A DNA stretch of 64,000 nucleotides from Flammeovirga pectinis (GCF_003970675.1 NZ_CP034562.1:1-64000), one strand, 5' to 3'; positions 9,167-17,828 are shown, numbered from the stretch's first letter. Made by a program: numbers and translations. Notes: generated by a model not told the origin, from the sequence alone.

Positions 9167-12100
9167 ATGCACCACAAACTCCAAAGAGATTCTTAAATAA
9201 ACTTGTTCTAATAAAGAGTGCTGGATTTGATTACGCTGAAGTAGATTTAAGCGGTAATGTTCACTTTGTTGGATCAAATGGATTTGGTAAAACAACTGTA
9301 CTCAGAGCAGTTTTATTCTTTTATCATGCTACTTCAGAAAAGAGAGAATTAGGGATAAAAGAGCAACAAATGTCTTTCTCGGAATATTATTTCCAAGATT
9401 TGAATGCTCGTTTAATTTATGAAATTCAAACCCCACGAGGAAAACATTGTTTAACTGTATATAAATCTGGCGGAAGATTAAAGTTTCGCTTTATAGATAC
9501 AGCTTACAATAAAAACTTTTTTATAAAAGATAGAAAAGCATGTAACCATGAAGAAGTACTTGATTTACTTTCAAAAGGAGAGGTTACTTTTTCAGATGAG
9601 ATTCGTCGTTTTGCCGATCTTAGAAAAGTAATTTATGGCGTAAGCAAGAATAATACACAGTTTAGCCTATTGCAACCATCTTTAGGAGTTAAAACTCATC
9701 AGGTTGATGGAATTCCTAAAGCGATAACAAACATCTTTAGAAGTTCTGGTTTAAAGTCAGATTATATTAAAAGAGCTATTGGAGAGGCTGCTTCTACTGA
9801 CCATGAAATGCAACCAATTTCTCTAGAAACGATAGCTAATTTTATACATGAATTTGACGATCAACTTACAGATTTTGAAGATTTTGAAAAAAATAAATCA
9901 AATGCTGAAGAAATTGTAGGTCTCGAAACAGAAATTACACAACAACTTTCTTATCAACAACGCCTTGCCAAACAAATTGGTGGAGGAGTAGCTTTAGCTG
10001 AAAAACATTTAGCCGATAGTGAAAAACTATTAGCTCGAATGCAGGTGGAAGAAAACGAGATGAAAAAGAAATATGAGTCTGCTGAAGAGGTTTATCAATC
10101 AAAAACTGCTGTTGTTAATCAAGAATTAGGTGAAGTAAAGGCTACTCTTAAAGAAATTGAGCGTAGAGAAAAAGAATATTCATCTATAACGATTTCGGGA
10201 AAAGCCTATTCAATAGAAAAATTAATTGAATTATGTGCAGAAGAACCTCGAATTAAAGATCAATTAATTTATCAACAAGAGGTAAAGCAAATGCTTGTGG
10301 CACAAACAGCTCAAGTAGAACATCTTATTGATGATCAAAAGAAATCTTTAGAACAAAAATTTACAGCTAGAAAAAGTGAATTTAACGAGGGTAAACAACT
10401 TTTAAGAGAGCAGCTTCATTCCCAAAAAGAAAAACTTAGTGGAGAGAAACAAACTGCTCTAGAGGAATTAAGAAATAAATATTTTGTTAGAGAAGGTGAA
10501 TTTAGAGTACAGCTAGATCAAGCAAAAGAATTAAAGACACGTGCTGAAGTAGCTCTAGAGATAGAAAAAGAAAAAGATTTCTCTAAAAGTTTACTTTCGG
10601 AAAGTAATACAATGAGAGTAAAGCTTTCTACAGAAATAAAAGAGCACAAACAGGCTATTCTAGAAACTGAAAATACAATAAAAAACACCAAAGAAAGACG
10701 TCGTTTAGAAGAGCAAATAATCAGAAATGAAGCAAGAAATCAACAAGCTGAATTAGAGAGACAATTAAAATTGGTTTCTGATGAAGTAGATGAATGGAAA
10801 CTTCGTCAAGAAGATTATGAGGGTACATTTAGGTCGTTTTTGGATCAAAATAAATCAGATTGGTCAGAATCAATTGGTAAAGTATGTGATGAAGAGTTAC
10901 TATCTCGTAAAGATTTAGACCCGTCTATAGTACCTGGAAATTCATTTTATGGTATTAATTTAGAAGTTGGTGCTTTAACATCAAAAGTGACTTCAACAGA
11001 TAATATTGCCACTATTTTAGAGCAAAAAGAAGCAGCTTTGGTTTCTGCTCAAATCAATTTATCGGAATTAGATAGTATAATTGATAAAAAAGTTGAAGCT
11101 CTTGTAGGTAATTATAGTAAGAAACTAGGGCAGTTGGAGCAAAAACTATCCGACCTATCTTCCAAAGTAATTCATCTAGAAACTGAACTAAAGGAAGCAA
11201 GAGAACAAGAAGCATCGATTATAGAAAAAGCGACTGTTCTAAAAGAAGCTGCTTTAGTGGAATTGAGAAGAAAATTCCGTATTACTCAAGAGGCTTGTGA
11301 TAGTATAGAAGGGAAGCTATCTGATCTTAAAGATGATCGTTGGTCGCAAGAGAACGAAACATCAGAATTATACACAAACAAGCTCAATGTATCATCTTCT
11401 GAGATTGAAACGAAAGTAGCTAAACTAGAACAAGAATGGGCTGCTTATGAAGGAGATCATGCTAAACGTATCAAAGAGCTAGAAGAAGAACGAAAAGGGC
11501 TTCTAGAAGAAAAAGGGATTGATACAGAGAAATTAGAAGAAGTTGAAATAGAGATTCAAGCTTTATTATCAAAAATAAAAGATGTTGAACAAGCACAGAT
11601 CATAAAGAGAGATTATGAAAAGGATAAAATCTATTATCTAGATGCTGCAGATGAAACACGAAATAAGAAAAAACATCAAGAAAAAGAATTAGAAAATCTT
11701 AAAGGAGATTACGATAAAGCTGTAGAAGAATACGAAGAGCAGTTAAATTACCTTGACGATAAACGAGATACTTACCGCCGTACTAAAGATCATAGCAATC
11801 ACCTTTTAAAACAGTTTAAAGCAGCTAAAGAAGAGGATGAACAAGCTTATATTAAGTTACAAAAATATTTAGATGAGGGTGCAGGTAACGTAAATGAAGC
11901 TGAAATTAATGATGGAGATTTATCATTTTTATTAACTGAATTACGTAAATCTTTAAAGGAACGTAATAGATTATCGGGTGTTTTTAAATCTAAAGGACAA
12001 ATCTTTACAGGTGTTTTCAGAAAAGAAAATCATTTAAAAATACCTACTTTATATGCTCAATCTTCTTTACAAGAATTTATTTATTTAGCTAAAAATATTC

Positions 12101-12882
12101 TTCCAAGTCTATTGGATGGAGAACGCTTAGCGCATATGAAAGACCAGTTAGAGAAGCAACATCGAGAAATTATTAGTTCAGTAGCCCGTCAAGTAAAAGA
12201 CCTTTCGGATACTTCTGATTTGATAAAAAAGATTGTAAAAGACATTAATAATGGTTTTGCAAGAAGTAACTTTGTTGGTGTTGTCAAGTCTATTGAATTA
12301 GAGTATAATGAGAACAATACACCATTATTAACTACTCTAAAAAAGATTTACCGTTTAAATCAAGATGTAGCATTTACGGATCAAGGAGATTTTTTTAAAG
12401 TGAATATTAATGCGAGTTCAAAGGATTCTCGACAGTCTGTACAGCTATTAAAAGATTTACGAAGGGTAATTAAAGACAATAATCAGAAGCAAATCACTTT
12501 AGAAGATACTTTCATGTTGCGTTTTCGAGTAATCGAAAATAATAATGATACTGGTTGGGTAGAAAAGCTATCTAATGTTGGTTCTGAAGGTACAGATGTT
12601 CTTGTAAAATCTATGATTTACATTACGCTCCTTACAGTATTCCAAGAGAATGCTTATAGAGATCAGCACGACTACTATGTTCATTGTGTAATAGACGAAG
12701 TAGGTAAATTATCAGATCGTTACTTACGTGATTTAATTCACTATACAAATTCTAAAAATATTAGATTAATTTTTGGATCTCCCAACGAGAATGATCCCTC
12801 TATATACGATCATGTTTTAAAATTAGAACGTAACTCTAAGAGTAATAAAGCAAGTATTGTCAAACTAGTAAGTGAGATGTAA
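9163..12882 (+). CDS. mksB: MksB/JetC-like SMC ATPase
   Basis: SMC-family ATPase of 1239 aa that would form the arms and heads of a DNA-loop-extruding complex. Walker A is GSNGFGKT at residues 37-44, followed by long coiled coils at about 230-560 and 650-960, with a globular hinge near 560-640. The C-terminal head has an ABC signature-like LSNVGSEGTD (about 1136-1145) and Walker B CVIDEVGK at 1175-1182, with Asp1178 and Glu1179. The degenerate signature and DEVGKL form fit MksB/JetC better than classical Smc. The family acts in chromosome organisation or, with a JetD nuclease, in plasmid restriction. No JetD gene follows; an IS4 element begins 22 nt after the stop. Confidence 0.85.
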   Translation: MNAPQTPKRFLNKLVLIKSAGFDYAEVDLSGNVHFVGSNGFGKTTVLRAVLFFYHATSEKRELGIKEQQMSFSEYYFQDLNARLIYEIQTPRGKHCLTVYKSGGRLKFRFIDTAYNKNFFIKDRKACNHEEVLDLLSKGEVTFSDEIRRFADLRKVIYGVSKNNTQFSLLQPSLGVKTHQVDGIPKAITNIFRSSGLKSDYIKRAIGEAASTDHEMQPISLETIANFIHEFDDQLTDFEDFEKNKSNAEEIVGLETEITQQLSYQQRLAKQIGGGVALAEKHLADSEKLLARMQVEENEMKKKYESAEEVYQSKTAVVNQELGEVKATLKEIERREKEYSSITISGKAYSIEKLIELCAEEPRIKDQLIYQQEVKQMLVAQTAQVEHLIDDQKKSLEQKFTARKSEFNEGKQLLREQLHSQKEKLSGEKQTALEELRNKYFVREGEFRVQLDQAKELKTRAEVALEIEKEKDFSKSLLSESNTMRVKLSTEIKEHKQAILETENTIKNTKERRRLEEQIIRNEARNQQAELERQLKLVSDEVDEWKLRQEDYEGTFRSFLDQNKSDWSESIGKVCDEELLSRKDLDPSIVPGNSFYGINLEVGALTSKVTSTDNIATILEQKEAALVSAQINLSELDSIIDKKVEALVGNYSKKLGQLEQKLSDLSSKVIHLETELKEAREQEASIIEKATVLKEAALVELRRKFRITQEACDSIEGKLSDLKDDRWSQENETSELYTNKLNVSSSEIETKVAKLEQEWAAYEGDHAKRIKELEEERKGLLEEKGIDTEKLEEVEIEIQALLSKIKDVEQAQIIKRDYEKDKIYYLDAADETRNKKKHQEKELENLKGDYDKAVEEYEEQLNYLDDKRDTYRRTKDHSNHLLKQFKAAKEEDEQAYIKLQKYLDEGAGNVNEAEINDGDLSFLLTELRKSLKERNRLSGVFKSKGQIFTGVFRKENHLKIPTLYAQSSLQEFIYLAKNILPSLLDGERLAHMKDQLEKQHREIISSVARQVKDLSDTSDLIKKIVKDINNGFARSNFVGVVKSIELEYNENNTPLLTTLKKIYRLNQDVAFTDQGDFFKVNINASSKDSRQSVQLLKDLRRVIKDNNQKQITLEDTFMLRFRVIENNNDTGWVEKLSNVGSEGTDVLVKSMIYITLLTVFQENAYRDQHDYYVHCVIDEVGKLSDRYLRDLIHYTNSKNIRLIFGSPNENDPSIYDHVLKLERNSKSNKASIVKLVSEM

Positions 12883-12911
12883 TTGCAATTTATTATAACG
12901 ATAAACATGAG

Positions 12912-14279
12912 TCATCCCTTAAATATTGGATTAAACCTGTAAATGATCTCACAACAGGATTTCCATTGATTTAAAATGACAGAAAAAGCTTTACGAAGTC
13001 TGTAGAAAGGAGATTTACTTTTCTTTGAACCAAAAATGGGGGTATATATGTTGATTAAACGTTCTACATAATGCCTCCTTTTTTGTATTATTTCCATTAA
13101 AAACTCATAAATAAGTAGGGCTATATAGAAGAGTTTTAATCGATTTTCCCATCCTTGAACTCTTATTGATTGTAAGCCAATTTCTGCTTTACAACACCTA
13201 AACATTTCTTCTACTTCCCATCTTTTCATATATGAAAAAAGCATTTCCCATGCAGTCTTTTTTGTATCTATATCAAGGTTGGTAAGTATGTAAATAGGAG
13301 ATCCTGCTCTTTTATATTCTCTGACTACAATTAACGTATACATCTGATCTCCCATTTCAGGATGTTGTACTTTTTTCCATGAAATAAGCCTTCTAGTATA
13401 CTTATTACGTTCTTTGTCATAAGTAAATTTGAAGCTCTTATTCTTCATTCCTTTGGTAATATTGTAGGTTAATCGTTTGCCTTTTTCGTCAATTAAAAAT
13501 CTCTTTCCAATCCAACGAACTAAAAATTGTTGATCAAATTCTTGAGCGAATTCTAAAAGAGTACAATTCGCATATCCTCTGTCAAATACATGTAAAACAG
13601 CTTTTTTAGATTGATTACGGATAGTTTTGAAACCATTCCATATAAAATTAGACAACCATTCTTTAAAAACACCAACCCTAGAATAAATATTAAATTCAAA
13701 AAGAGATGCTCTTTCATTCAAGGCCGTAAGTACTACTCCTTCTACTTTAAACCCAGGGACATTGATAAAACCTTTGACAGGAGAATTATAATAACCAGGT
13801 TTAATTCTTGTAAGTCTTTTGGCTTTACTACTGATAACCGCTGACAACCCTTCCAGGTATGTTGACTCATGTTTTTCCAGAACAGATCCATCCCAAATTA
13901 AAAGTGGTCGAATATTTTTTTCTTCCATCATTTTAATACGATCTAAACTTCTATTTCTAAAAAAATCAGCAATTAAATCAGTACTCCAATTTTTACTTCG
14001 TATTAGGTTACCAATTCTCTTAACTCCAGCTTTACCATGAGTACTACCAGCTAGTAGTGTACCCAATTCTGTCAGTAGAAGTGATTTTGTACTATTCCGA
14101 TTTTCTAGTAAGCAATGAAATAACTCTTGAAAAGTCTTTACCAAACGTAAATCAACAGTCTGATGAAGACTAGAGAGTAGCGATGATAAGAAATAGTCAG
14201 TTTGATGAAGAAGATAGGTTAATGGTGTAGATTTTTTACAATCTAAGATTTTTAGTAAATTAAAGGATGAATAAGCCAT
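12912..14279 (-). CDS. IS4-family transposase
   Basis: DDE transposase of 455 aa that cuts and joins the ends of its element. The first two catalytic aspartates are Asp130 (LLIWDGSVLEKH) and Asp233 (LHVFDRGYAN). The YREK signature of the IS4 group is perfect: Tyr350, Arg353, Glu357, Lys364 in YMKRWEVEEMFRCCK. All key residues are present, so the enzyme is likely active. The coding region spans nearly the whole element. Compared with the copy at 42926-44245 it differs by only a few residues (Gly278/Ala, Ile331/Met, Glu378/Gly), a sign of recent spread. Confidence 0.95.
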   Translation of the reverse strand: MAYSSFNLLKILDCKKSTPLTYLLHQTDYFLSSLLSSLHQTVDLRLVKTFQELFHCLLENRNSTKSLLLTELGTLLAGSTHGKAGVKRIGNLIRSKNWSTDLIADFFRNRSLDRIKMMEEKNIRPLLIWDGSVLEKHESTYLEGLSAVISSKAKRLTRIKPGYYNSPVKGFINVPGFKVEGVVLTALNERASLFEFNIYSRVGVFKEWLSNFIWNGFKTIRNQSKKAVLHVFDRGYANCTLLEFAQEFDQQFLVRWIGKRFLIDEKGKRLTYNITKGMKNKSFKFTYDKERNKYTRRLISWKKVQHPEMGDQMYTLIVVREYKRAGSPIYILTNLDIDTKKTAWEMLFSYMKRWEVEEMFRCCKAEIGLQSIRVQGWENRLKLFYIALLIYEFLMEIIQKRRHYVERLINIYTPIFGSKKSKSPFYRLRKAFSVILNQWKSCCEIIYRFNPIFKG

Positions 14280-14340
14280 TGGAATAATAGTTATAGTTGT
14301 TTAGTATTTACAATAACTATTTTTTGGCTTATAAATAAAA

Positions 14341-14388
14341 ATGAGTCACCCCTTATTATTAAAATTATATAATTAAGGGATGACTCAT
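14341..14388. repeat. Subterminal palindrome at the IS right end (copy 1)
   Basis: ATGAGTCACCCCTTA at 14341-14355 is the inverse of TAAGGGATGACTCAT at 14374-14388 with one mismatch, giving a 15-bp hairpin with A and T runs outside. The outer arm is the terminal repeat itself, so the right end carries a second inverted copy of the tip. Lying upstream of the transposase start, it could stop transcripts entering from the tRNA operon. Confidence 0.75.
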
Positions 14389-14415
14389 GTTTTTGATTTC
14401 CGAAATCATAAATAT

Positions 14416-14445
14416 AAAAAAAGCTTATCCAAAAAGGATAAGCTT
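14416..14445 (-). terminator. Terminator of the tRNA-Phe array
   Basis: A 10-bp perfect stem (AAGCTTATCC with GGATAAGCTT, 5-nt loop) that on the minus strand runs into a row of seven T. It lies 9 nt past the 3' end of the last tRNA-Phe gene. Confidence 0.88.
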
Positions 14446-14453
14446 AATTTTTG

Positions 14454-14526
14454 TGGTGATGGGCGGATTCGAACCGCCGACACACGGATTTTCAGTCCGA
14501 TGCTCTACCAACTGAGCTACATCACC
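14454..14526 (-). tRNA. tRNA-Phe(GAA), fourth in transcript order
   Basis: A 73-nt cloverleaf on the minus strand with acceptor GGTGATG/CATCACC, D-arm GCTCAGTTGGTAGAGC, anticodon loop CTGAAAA (anticodon GAA) and T-arm GGCGG-TTCGAAT-CCGCC. CCA is not encoded. Base pair 27-43 is a U-U mismatch, shared by all four copies. Confidence 0.97.
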
Positions 14527-14560
14527 GGAAACTATTTATAGTCTGTTATCTTAGACTTTG

Positions 14561-14633
14561 TGGTGATGGGCGGATTCGAACCGCCGACACACGGATTTTC
14601 AGTCCGATGCTCTACCAACTGAGCTACATCACC
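14561..14633 (-). tRNA. tRNA-Phe(GAA), third in transcript order
   Basis: Same sequence as the copy at 14454-14526, exactly 107 bp further along. A 34-bp spacer almost identical between copies separates the genes. Confidence 0.97.
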
Positions 14634-14667
14634 AGAAACTATTTATAGTCTGTTATCTTAGACTTTG

Positions 14668-14740
14668 TGGTGATGAGTGGATTCGAACCACCGACACACG
14701 GATTTTCAGTCCGATGCTCTACCAACTGAGCTACATCACC
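14668..14740 (-). tRNA. tRNA-Phe(GAA), variant T-arm
   Basis: As its neighbours, but the T stem reads GGTGG/CCACT instead of GGCGG/CCGCC. The middle C-G pair has become T-A by two matching changes, and the first pair has become a G-U wobble. The cloverleaf is therefore intact and the gene is probably functional. Anticodon GAA is unchanged. Confidence 0.96.
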
Positions 14741-14774
14741 AGAAACTATTTATAGTCTGTTATCTTAGACTTTG

Positions 14775-14847
14775 TGGTGATGGGCGGATTCGAACCGCCG
14801 ACACACGGATTTTCAGTCCGATGCTCTACCAACTGAGCTACATCACC
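14775..14847 (-). tRNA. tRNA-Phe(GAA), first in transcript order
   Basis: The promoter-proximal copy of the array, identical to the first and second listed copies. It lies about 40 nt downstream of a strong promoter match on the minus strand. Confidence 0.97.
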
Positions 14848-14886
14848 AGGAAACTTTAAAAGTTACCTTTTTTGCTTAACGCGGTG

Positions 14887-14917
14887 CAAAAGTGGGGAAA
14901 AACTTTGTTTAATCAAA
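14887..14917 (-). promoter_or_regulatory. Promoter of the tRNA-Phe array
   Basis: On the minus strand TTTG (14914-14917) is followed after exactly 19 nt by CACTTTTG (14887-14894), one mismatch from TAnnTTTG. Spacing and position fit the Bacteroidota primary sigma factor. No such match is seen in the 34-bp spacers, so the four tRNAs are likely one transcript. Confidence 0.65.
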
Positions 14918-14957
14918 CATTCTGCCAAATAAAATTTTAAAATAAATCAAACAGTCG

Positions 14958-15638
14958 TTAACAAGCTTTTTCATGTTTAGTAGGATAATGAATATTTACT
15001 TTCGCTAAAGAATTGATTCTAAATTGTTTGCCGCTTTCTTTTTCAGTACATAAAAAATATTTTCTCAATTTCTTGTTACGAATAAAAACACGTCCATCTT
15101 CCATAGAAAATTCATCTCCATCAATTAAATCTTCTAAAAAAGGCAATTCATCTTGATGTTCATCATAATTTGAAAGTGCTTTTTTTAATGCAATATCATT
15201 ACCACTCGATGCAGATGGATTTTGTTGGTGATCTTTTAAAACTTTAAGTAAATCTTCAGGGAAAGTATTATTAGAAATTAAAACCCCTAGTAATTCACCA
15301 AATTTTGCTTTCCATTCTTTACCATGCGGCATAACTTTTTGTTGATATTCGGACCATGTTATTAGATGTGCAACTTCGTGTGCAAATGTAATAGCAAATT
15401 GATAAGGATTTAGCGTAGCATTGATGCTAATTCTATGGCCATATCCTTTTTGCGGAGGCCTGTAGTCACCATTAATACTTTTTCTTCCGCCTTTTATAGA
15501 TACATAAATTTGATAATCAAGAATCCATTCAGCAAAAGTTGTTGCAGCACTAATAGGTGTATATTTTGATAATCGTTCAGAGATCTCAGTATGGGTCATT
15601 GATAATGGGGATGTATTGGGGCTACTTTTCTTTTTCAT
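14958..15638 (-). CDS. SprT-like zinc metalloprotease-domain protein
   Basis: Protein of 226 aa with a SprT-like domain. The zinc motif HExxH is at residues 87-91 (FAHEVAHLITW), followed by the characteristic HGKEWKAKFGELLG with the third metal-ligand histidine. In the SprT/Spartan family this fold is a zinc metallopeptidase-like domain; the function of bacterial members is poorly known. The C-terminal part (about 165-226) looks like a small beta domain (RVFIRNKKLRKYFLC, FRINSLAKVNIHYP) rather than the usual four-cysteine zinc ribbon. It stands alone, divergent from mazG. Confidence 0.8.
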   Translation of the reverse strand: MKKKSSPNTSPLSMTHTEISERLSKYTPISAATTFAEWILDYQIYVSIKGGRKSINGDYRPPQKGYGHRISINATLNPYQFAITFAHEVAHLITWSEYQQKVMPHGKEWKAKFGELLGVLISNNTFPEDLLKVLKDHQQNPSASSGNDIALKKALSNYDEHQDELPFLEDLIDGDEFSMEDGRVFIRNKKLRKYFLCTEKESGKQFRINSLAKVNIHYPTKHEKAC

Positions 15639-15752
15639 ATAGAATTTATCGATTTCTGAGTTCTTAATTTAACTTTTACTTGATTAGTGCAATATTGTGT
15701 TTCTAATTGACAATATAAATTGAATTATAAGACAAAATTAAACCTTTATTTT

Positions 15753-16571
15753 ATGCAAGGCGATAAAAATATTGAAGATCCGAGGTTAAGAGCATTTAAA
15801 AGATTACTTGATATCATGGATGATTTGAGAGAAAAATGCCCATGGGATCAAAAACAGACAATGGAAACACTTCGTCATTTAACAATAGAAGAAGTGTATG
15901 AACTTTCTGATGCTATTTTGGAAAATGATACCCAAGAAATAAAAAAAGAATTAGGTGATGTTATGCTGCACCTAGTTTTTTATGCAAAAATTGGATCAGA
16001 AACAAAAGACTTTTCAATAGATGATGTATTAAACAGTATTTGTGAGAAACTAATTGTACGTCATCCTCATATTTATGGAGATGTAGAAGTAAAAGATGCT
16101 GAAGAGGTAAGCAGAAATTGGGAGTTGATCAAGCTGAAAGAGAAAGAAAATAAAAATAAAACCGTTTTAGGGGGAGTTCCCAAGTCGCTACCTGCTGTTT
16201 TAAAGGCATTACGTATTCAAGATAAATCGGCTGGAGTTGGTTTTGAATGGGACAATAAAGAAGATGTATATAAGAAAGTAGAAGAAGAATTACAGGAACT
16301 TCAAGACGAAATTACAGCAAATGATAATGGAGAAGATAATTTAGATAAAATCGAAGATGAATTTGGAGATGTAATGTTTTCAATGATTAATTATGCTAGA
16401 TTTTTAAAAATAAATCCTTCTGATGCTTTAGAGAGAACAAATAAGAAATTTATCAATAGATTTAATCAAATGGAAGGGTTTATGAAGGATGATGGTGCTG
16501 ATTTTGAATCTTTGTCATTGACCGAAATGGACAAATATTGGGATCGAATAAAAAAAAGTGAAAAAAAATAA
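15753..16571 (+). CDS. mazG: Nucleoside triphosphate pyrophosphohydrolase MazG
   Basis: House-cleaning enzyme of 272 aa that hydrolyses NTPs to NMP and pyrophosphate. There are two MazG domains. The first starts at DIMDDLREKCPWDQKQTMET with metal-binding acids in EEVYELSDAI and KKELGDVMLH; the second holds KVEEELQELQDEI and EDEFGDVMFS. A TTG further upstream (15720) would add 11 residues, but the ATG at 15753 gives the usual MazG N-terminus and is preferred. The gene stands alone on the plus strand. Confidence 0.93.
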   Translation: MQGDKNIEDPRLRAFKRLLDIMDDLREKCPWDQKQTMETLRHLTIEEVYELSDAILENDTQEIKKELGDVMLHLVFYAKIGSETKDFSIDDVLNSICEKLIVRHPHIYGDVEVKDAEEVSRNWELIKLKEKENKNKTVLGGVPKSLPAVLKALRIQDKSAGVGFEWDNKEDVYKKVEEELQELQDEITANDNGEDNLDKIEDEFGDVMFSMINYARFLKINPSDALERTNKKFINRFNQMEGFMKDDGADFESLSLTEMDKYWDRIKKSEKK

Positions 16572-16692
16572 AGTTTTTTTTGTCCACTATTAAAACCTAG
16601 TTGTCATAAGGGTACGAATAGTTATCTCACTTTTTACAAATATTAGATAATTAATTCATTCTCAATTGTTTGTTCGTTAAATTTATGATGTT

Positions 16693-16863
16693 ATGGTAAC
16701 TTTTAGCTTCAAGAAAAAAAATAATGACACTCTTGGTTCGAAATATAAAAACTATGCGAACCAGTTTGAGACGGCATTAAAAAACTTAGAATTATACACA
16801 GCTGAAGAAAAGGAAAGAAACCGTGTTGAATTGAATAAAAAATTTCAAGGCTACGTTCTATAG
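16693..16863 (+). CDS. Small conserved-looking 56-aa protein
   Basis: A reading frame beginning MVTFSFKKKNNDTLG, rich in Lys, Asn and Glu, with a predicted helix over residues 17-50 and no membrane span. It has an ATG start and a strong terminator 20 nt after its stop, which together support a real gene in the gap between mazG and the serine dehydratase. I do not recognise the family. The charged helical character would suit a small nucleic-acid or protein-binding factor, but that is only a guess. Confidence 0.6.
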   Translation: MVTFSFKKKNNDTLGSKYKNYANQFETALKNLELYTAEEKERNRVELNKKFQGYVL

Positions 16864-16883
16864 TAAAATCTACTAAAATAAAG

Positions 16884-16916
16884 GGCTGCTTAATCTAAAA
16901 TTAAGCAGCCTTTTTT
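16884..16916. terminator. Terminator between the 56-aa gene and sdaA
   Basis: An 11-bp perfect stem (GGCTGCTTAAT with ATTAAGCAGCC, 5-nt loop) followed by six T on the plus strand. The upstream side is A-rich, so it may also end the convergent serine dehydratase transcript. Confidence 0.88.
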
Positions 16917-16925
16917 CATTAAAAT

Positions 16926-17828
16926 TTATTCATCAGAAGAATCTATAATATCTATATCAGATATTAATACCCTTTTAGAAATTGCTTTCCCTGTGGGAGT
17001 AGCAGCAAGTCCTCCCATGGCAGTTTCCTTGTAACGGTCTTCCATACTTTGTCCTACTTCTCCCATTGCATCTACACATTCATCAACAGGAATTACTCCA
17101 CTAACATTTGCTAAGGCAATTTGCGAAGAAGAATTTGCAATTGCAGCAGCACTAGCATTTCTTACAACGCATGGAACTTCAACTAAACCTGCAACCGGAT
17201 CGCAAACTAATCCAAGCATACATTGCGTAGTAATAGCAACGGCATTAAAAATAATATCAATAGAACCTCCAAGACAAAATGTAATAGCACCGGCAGCCAT
17301 TGCAGCAGCGGTACCTGTTTCAGCTTGGCATCCACCTACTGCACCTGCAATCCCAGATTTTTTTTCCATAATTAATGCGATGCCTGCAGAAATTAATAAG
17401 GCTTCATGAATTTTTTTATCAGGAATATTATGAATTTCTTGTAAAGTGACGAGAACACCAGGTAAAATACCAGAAGCTCCAGCAGTAGGTGCAGCAACAA
17501 CTCTACCCATACAAGAATTAACTTCTTTTGCTGCTAATGCACGAGCAATAAGTAGCTTAAATTCTTCAGAAAGGACATTAATAGGTGATTTTTTTACTTT
17601 TTTACCACCATTCTCAATCATACCTGATCGGGAAGTCATGTCTTCATTAAGTCCTGTTTTTACGGCATCTCGCATAACGAAATATGCTTTTTCTAGTGCA
17701 TCTTCAATTTCTTCTTGAGTACGCTCTTTTTCTCGTATTTCATAATCTAAAACAGGTTGAAATAGAGGGACTTTTTTCTTGTCACAATACTCTTTCCACT
17801 CTAAAAATGTTTCAAAAAGTACGGCCAT
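16926..17828 (-). CDS. sdaAA: L-serine dehydratase, alpha subunit
   Basis: Iron-sulfur enzyme chain of 300 aa that deaminates L-serine to pyruvate and ammonia. Typical stretches are SRSGMIENGG, APTAGASGILPG, the glycine-rich GIAGAVGGCQAETGTAAA, and CDPVAGLVEVPC, which carry the cysteines that bind the 4Fe-4S cluster. The length matches the separate alpha chain of the Bacillus-type two-subunit enzyme. No beta subunit (sdaAB) is adjacent; the upstream divergent gene is nuoA. A partner must therefore be encoded elsewhere, or the chain acts in another way. Confidence 0.9.
   Translation of the reverse strand: MAVLFETFLEWKEYCDKKKVPLFQPVLDYEIREKERTQEEIEDALEKAYFVMRDAVKTGLNEDMTSRSGMIENGGKKVKKSPINVLSEEFKLLIARALAAKEVNSCMGRVVAAPTAGASGILPGVLVTLQEIHNIPDKKIHEALLISAGIALIMEKKSGIAGAVGGCQAETGTAAAMAAGAITFCLGGSIDIIFNAVAITTQCMLGLVCDPVAGLVEVPCVVRNASAAAIANSSSQIALANVSGVIPVDECVDAMGEVGQSMEDRYKETAMGGLAATPTGKAISKRVLISDIDIIDSSDE

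Larger units (their letters stand above)
12905..14390 (-). mobile_element. IS4-family insertion sequence, copy 1 (intact)
   Basis: A 1486-bp element bounded by perfect 18-bp inverted repeats, ACATGAGTCATCCCTTAA at 12905-12922 and its complement at 14373-14390. It holds one transposase gene on the minus strand, whose stop codon lies inside the left repeat. A second nearly identical copy lies at 41782-44357. No convincing direct target repeat is seen at the flanks. It sits in the gap between the convergent mksB and tRNA-Phe units, 22 nt after mksB and 25 nt before the tRNA terminator, and breaks no gene that I can see. Confidence 0.93.

Noticed and set aside
12882-12912. IS4 insertion interrupting the SMC operon
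   Set aside because: mksB ends 22 nt before the element with a normal stop and a complete Walker B and C-terminus; no gene remnant is seen on the other side.
13611-14040. Plus-strand frames of 73-77 codons over the IS4 transposase, one also present in copy 2
   Set aside because: Their repetition only reflects the duplicated element; the minus-strand transposase with its catalytic motifs explains the region.
14454-14847. Regular repeats with 34-bp spacers that look like a CRISPR array
   Set aside because: The 73-bp repeat folds as tRNA-Phe with anticodon GAA, and the spacers are nearly identical to each other.
14677-14859. Open frame of 60 codons on the plus strand (MDSNHRHTDFQSDALPTE...)
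   Set aside because: It is the antisense of the tRNA-Phe genes; this peptide is a well-known spurious call over such tRNAs.
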